Assembly (NCBI GenBank): GCA_043822165.1
Contig: JBDRCA010000078.1
Location: 1 to 7,811, forward strand
Length of the DNA stretch: 7,811 nt
Reading direction: 5' to 3'
From: SCGC-AAA252-I15 sp043822165
GTDB lineage: Archaea > Altiarchaeota > Altiarchaeia > IMC4 > SCGC-AAA252-I15
In this document: piece after piece, positions 5,330 through 7,811 of the stretch
Numbering within the stretch: position 1 is the stretch's first letter
Layout: every line of letters starts with the position of its first letter
Translations under genes and position numbers: made by a program
The notes under the pieces: model-generated
Seen by the model: only the letters and a program-made list of their open reading frames with translations
Database searches by the model: none
Told to the model about the DNA's origin: nothing

Positions 5330-6793
5330 ATGGACTGGGGGGTTATTGAGTCGACGAAAGACATCAAGACGCCGACACTTCTCCTCGACCAGATTATCGG
5401 TCAGGAGACTGCCGTGGAGAAAGTAAAACTCGCAGTCAAACAGAAAAGAAATCTTTTTCTTGTTGGGCCTCCGGGCATAGGAAAATCCATGCTCGCCAAT
5501 GCCATGGCAGACCTGCTTCCAAAGCCCACTGAAGAGGTCATCGTCATAGACAATCCCAACAACCCTAACCGGCCCTCCATTAAAATACTTAGGGGGGATG
5601 AAATAGAAAGGGAGAAGAACAAGGTTCCTGAATACGGCAGGATTGTTAACGCCGACGACGTTCCAACATACGTTTCTGAAATGCTGGGTTTCAGGTGCAT
5701 CGTCTGCGGAAACGTGAGCGACGCAATAGAGCGAGTTTGTCCGCGGTGCGGTGAAGACAAGCGCAAGAAGATAAGCCAAAGTAGGCGAGCCAATCTTTAC
5801 AGCGACATTATCACTGAAGTCGTGGACGCCCACCCCCACGAACCTGAGAGGGAGGTTCACGCAACCCGGATTAACCGTGAGGGGGAAGAGGAGATGCTCG
5901 TTTATCAGAGGCTTCCAGACAATACTATCCGGGTTTTGGATTCTGAGGCTATTAGCATGTTGCGGGCGGACAGGAAGGCTAAACGTTATGTTAGTTTGAT
6001 TCCGTTGAATCGCAGCATGTTTGTTCAGGCGACAGGCGCCTCTGAGACTGAGCTTTTGGGTGATGTCCGCCATGACCCGTACGGGAGTCACCCGGAGATT
6101 GGGACGCCAGCGTATCTCAGGGTGGTTGCGGGAGCCATACACGAGGCCCATGAGGGGGTCTTGTTCATAGACGAGCTCCCTCACCTTGGGGCCTTGCAGA
6201 CGTATATTCTGACCGCCATGCAGGAGAGAAAGTTCCCGATTGTGGGTAGGAACCCGCAGTCGTCTGGCGCCTCGGTGAAAGTCGACGCTGTTCCGTGTGA
6301 TTTCTTGTTTGTTGGAGCATGCAACATCCGGGAGGTCCGGGAGATTCTCCCTCCGCTTCGCTCAAGGATCATCGGGAACGGCTATGAGATACTGCTTGAG
6401 ACTAGTATGGCGGATACTGACAGTAACAGGTTCAAGGTCGCTCAGTTCATAACCCAGGAGATAATAAAGGATGGGAGGATACCTCACGCCAAGATGGATT
6501 CCGTTGAAATGATTATTGATGTGTCCAAGAAGATGGCTCGCAACCTCGACAACGTGAAGGAGGGTTTAACCTTGCGTCTTCGGGATCTTGGGGGTATTTT
6601 GAGGATGGCAGGGGATTACGCTGTTTCCGAGAAAAGTGAGTTCATAGAGAAGGCGCATGTTGAGAGAAGTGTTAAAGAGTCACGGTCTATTGAGCATCAA
6701 TTGAAGGAGCGATATGGTTCTTATTGGGATGCCTTGCGCAGAGATGAAGTCAGCAATCTTCAGGGTGTTGAGGGGGATAAGAGTTACCTGTGA
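5330..6793 (+). CDS. LonB-like AAA+ ATPase with zinc ribbon, lacking the protease domain
   Basis: The ATPase core follows archaeal LonB: LLDQIIGQETAVEKVKLA (18-35), Walker A GPPGIGKS (46-53), VRHDPYGSHPEIGTPAYLRVVAGAIHEAHEG (246-276), Walker B VLFIDE (277-282), SSGASVKVDAVPCDF (311-325), sensor 1 Asn332, probable arginine finger in PLRSRI (342-347), and sensor 2 in LTLRLRDLGGILRMAGDYA (413-431). Two departures stand out. LonB normally has membrane helices inserted between Walker A and Walker B; here that place holds CIVC (123-126) and CPRC (137-140), a C-x2-C-x10-C-x2-C zinc ribbon, and no hydrophobic helix. LonB also ends in a Ser-Lys protease domain; this protein stops at 487 residues with a charged tail, and the next gene begins 33 nt later, so the loss is not a frameshift in the window. 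It is probably a soluble ATP-driven remodeller with nucleic-acid or protein contacts through the ribbon. The exact role is unknown. Confidence 0.88.
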   Translation: MDWGVIESTKDIKTPTLLLDQIIGQETAVEKVKLAVKQKRNLFLVGPPGIGKSMLANAMADLLPKPTEEVIVIDNPNNPNRPSIKILRGDEIEREKNKVPEYGRIVNADDVPTYVSEMLGFRCIVCGNVSDAIERVCPRCGEDKRKKISQSRRANLYSDIITEVVDAHPHEPEREVHATRINREGEEEMLVYQRLPDNTIRVLDSEAISMLRADRKAKRYVSLIPLNRSMFVQATGASETELLGDVRHDPYGSHPEIGTPAYLRVVAGAIHEAHEGVLFIDELPHLGALQTYILTAMQERKFPIVGRNPQSSGASVKVDAVPCDFLFVGACNIREVREILPPLRSRIIGNGYEILLETSMADTDSNRFKVAQFITQEIIKDGRIPHAKMDSVEMIIDVSKKMARNLDNVKEGLTLRLRDLGGILRMAGDYAVSEKSEFIEKAHVERSVKESRSIEHQLKERYGSYWDALRRDEVSNLQGVEGDKSYL

Positions 6794-6826
6794 GGGGGGT
6801 CACTTCCAGTATTCTGGGTGGTGGTC

Positions 6827-7811
6827 GTGGTTGACGTCATATTGATTAATCCTCCCGTTGACGGGGGTGTTGGAGGCGAGGCTTTGCCTTTAGGTCTTGC
6901 CTGTATCGGGGAAGTTTTGGATTCTTCAGGCATTAGTGTTCGCTGCATCGACATGTGCTGTAAGGATGAGAGTGTTGAGGATGTTGCTCGTATTGTAAGC
7001 AGGGAAGCACCAGTTGCTGTTGGAGTGAGTGTTTTATCTGCTGCGCTACCCCATGTTCTTGAGATAATCAAGGTTCTTCGCAGGCAGGGTGAAACCAATA
7101 TCGTGGTTGGCGGAACTCACATAACCCATGATCCAGGAGTTGTTTTTTCCCTTGACGCGGATTATGGCCTTTTAGGGGAGGGGGATTACTCTTTTCAGCG
7201 TCTGGTGGAGTTGCTCGTGAAAAAACAAGAGTTAGGTAGTATGAATGGGTTGGTTTGTTTGAAAGATGGGGAAGAGATAATCGGTGAAAAACAAACCTTG
7301 ATAGCGCGAGACATACCAACCCCTAAAAGAGAATTATTCAAAAACAAATACGCTCACACACCCCTGAACATATCACGAGGATGCCCACACACATGCAGCT
7401 ACTGCGCAATATCCTGCTCAAAATTCAGGTTAAGGCCGCTCGAAGACGTTATCCAGGAGCTGAAGAGGTTTGTGGGGAAACAAATAGACTTCATAGACGA
7501 TGTCTTCACGCAAGACAGAGAATACGTTGAAAAATTGATTAATATTATGATAAAGGAGAAGATAAAAGTAAGGTGGGCGTGCACGACGCGCGCTGATCTT
7601 ATAGACCGAAAACTTTTGAAAAACATGAAAAAAAGCGGTTTATGGTATATGTCAATAGGCGTTGAAACCGGCTCGGAAGAGCGGCGCAGAGAGATTGGAA
7701 AAGACATATCAGATGAGATAATAATAAAAACTTTCAAAACCTGTAAGGGAGAGGGTATTAAAACAAGAGCGTATGGTATGTTGGGTTTTCCCGGTGAGAC
7801 TGTTGAGGATA
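6827..7811 (+). CDS. Cobalamin-binding-type radical SAM protein (partial, C-terminus missing)
   Basis: The frame is open to the window end, giving 328 codons. Residues 1-135 look like the B12-binding domain of BchE-like (class B) radical SAM enzymes: VILINPPV (4-11), LPLGLACIGEVL (20-31), IVVGGTHIT (92-100) and LGEGDYSF (116-123). The radical SAM core starts near 178 and has the 4Fe-4S motif C186-x3-C190-x2-C193 (CPHTCSYC), then DFIDDVFTQD (221-230), RADLID (255-260), SIGVETGSEE (276-285) and GMLGFPGETVED (317-328). Family members methylate or rearrange unreactive carbon or phosphorus atoms, but the substrate cannot be read here. No ATG is available; in-frame GTGs occur at 6818, 6821 and 6827. 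I chose 6827 because GGTGG just upstream can act as a ribosome site and the protein then begins directly with the domain. A longer GAGGGGGG at 6792-6799 is too far away. Codon choice flips near 7310. Confidence 0.88.
   Translation, partial: MVDVILINPPVDGGVGGEALPLGLACIGEVLDSSGISVRCIDMCCKDESVEDVARIVSREAPVAVGVSVLSAALPHVLEIIKVLRRQGETNIVVGGTHITHDPGVVFSLDADYGLLGEGDYSFQRLVELLVKKQELGSMNGLVCLKDGEEIIGEKQTLIARDIPTPKRELFKNKYAHTPLNISRGCPHTCSYCAISCSKFRLRPLEDVIQELKRFVGKQIDFIDDVFTQDREYVEKLINIMIKEKIKVRWACTTRADLIDRKLLKNMKKSGLWYMSIGVETGSEERRREIGKDISDEIIIKTFKTCKGEGIKTRAYGMLGFPGETVED

Noticed and set aside
5321..6184. Minus-strand frame of 287 codons opposite the LonB-like gene
   Set aside because: The plus strand carries a complete set of AAA+ motifs over the same bases; the minus-strand product shows no recognisable domain.
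6700..6830. Frameshifted protease domain after the LonB-like ATPase
   Set aside because: Only 33 nt separate its stop from the radical SAM start, and the following frame is B12-binding and radical SAM sequence, so no remnant of a Lon protease domain exists here.

Overview
The window is archaeal. It carries the archaeal-type DnaG (an exosome-associated TOPRIM protein), an ATPase whose sequence follows archaeal LonB rather than bacterial Lon, an archaeal-style PurD and a CbiQ/EcfT-type transporter subunit. TATA-like boxes sit about 25-30 nt before several start codons that lack a Shine-Dalgarno, as expected for leaderless archaeal transcripts, while other genes have a GAGGTG ribosome site. I cannot name the lineage from sequence alone.

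Layout. Bases 1-372 (minus strand) hold the N-terminal part of an EcfT/CbiQ-like membrane protein. Divergent from it, across a short AT-rich gap with a perfect 25-nt palindrome, is a secreted, Cys-rich protein (436-1512) resembling DUF4430 proteins, with a beta-sandwich-like segment, a Thr-rich stalk and a C-terminal membrane anchor. The pair looks like a surface binding protein and a permease subunit of an ECF-type uptake system, plausibly for cobalt or a corrinoid. Then, all on the plus strand: purD (1549-2949); a small unrecognised gene (3020-3289) overlapping by ATGA a DUF167/YggU gene (3286-3573); a 173-nt gap containing a candidate structured RNA; dnaG (3747-4931); an unrecognised 116-aa beta-rich protein (4939-5289); a LonB-like AAA+ ATPase with a zinc ribbon but no protease domain (5330-6793); and a cobalamin-binding-type radical SAM protein cut by the window end (6827-7811).

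The genes cover separate jobs: nutrient uptake, purine synthesis, RNA processing or DNA priming, an AAA+ machine and a radical enzyme. The one possible shared theme is cobalamin, since the uptake-like pair at one end and the B12-type radical SAM protein at the other could both involve it; this is inference.

The most interesting points are the protease-less, zinc-ribbon LonB-like ATPase, the long stem structure before dnaG, the palindrome between the divergent uptake genes, and abrupt switches in synonymous third-base choice inside single genes, between blocks ending mostly in A/C and blocks ending mostly in G/T.
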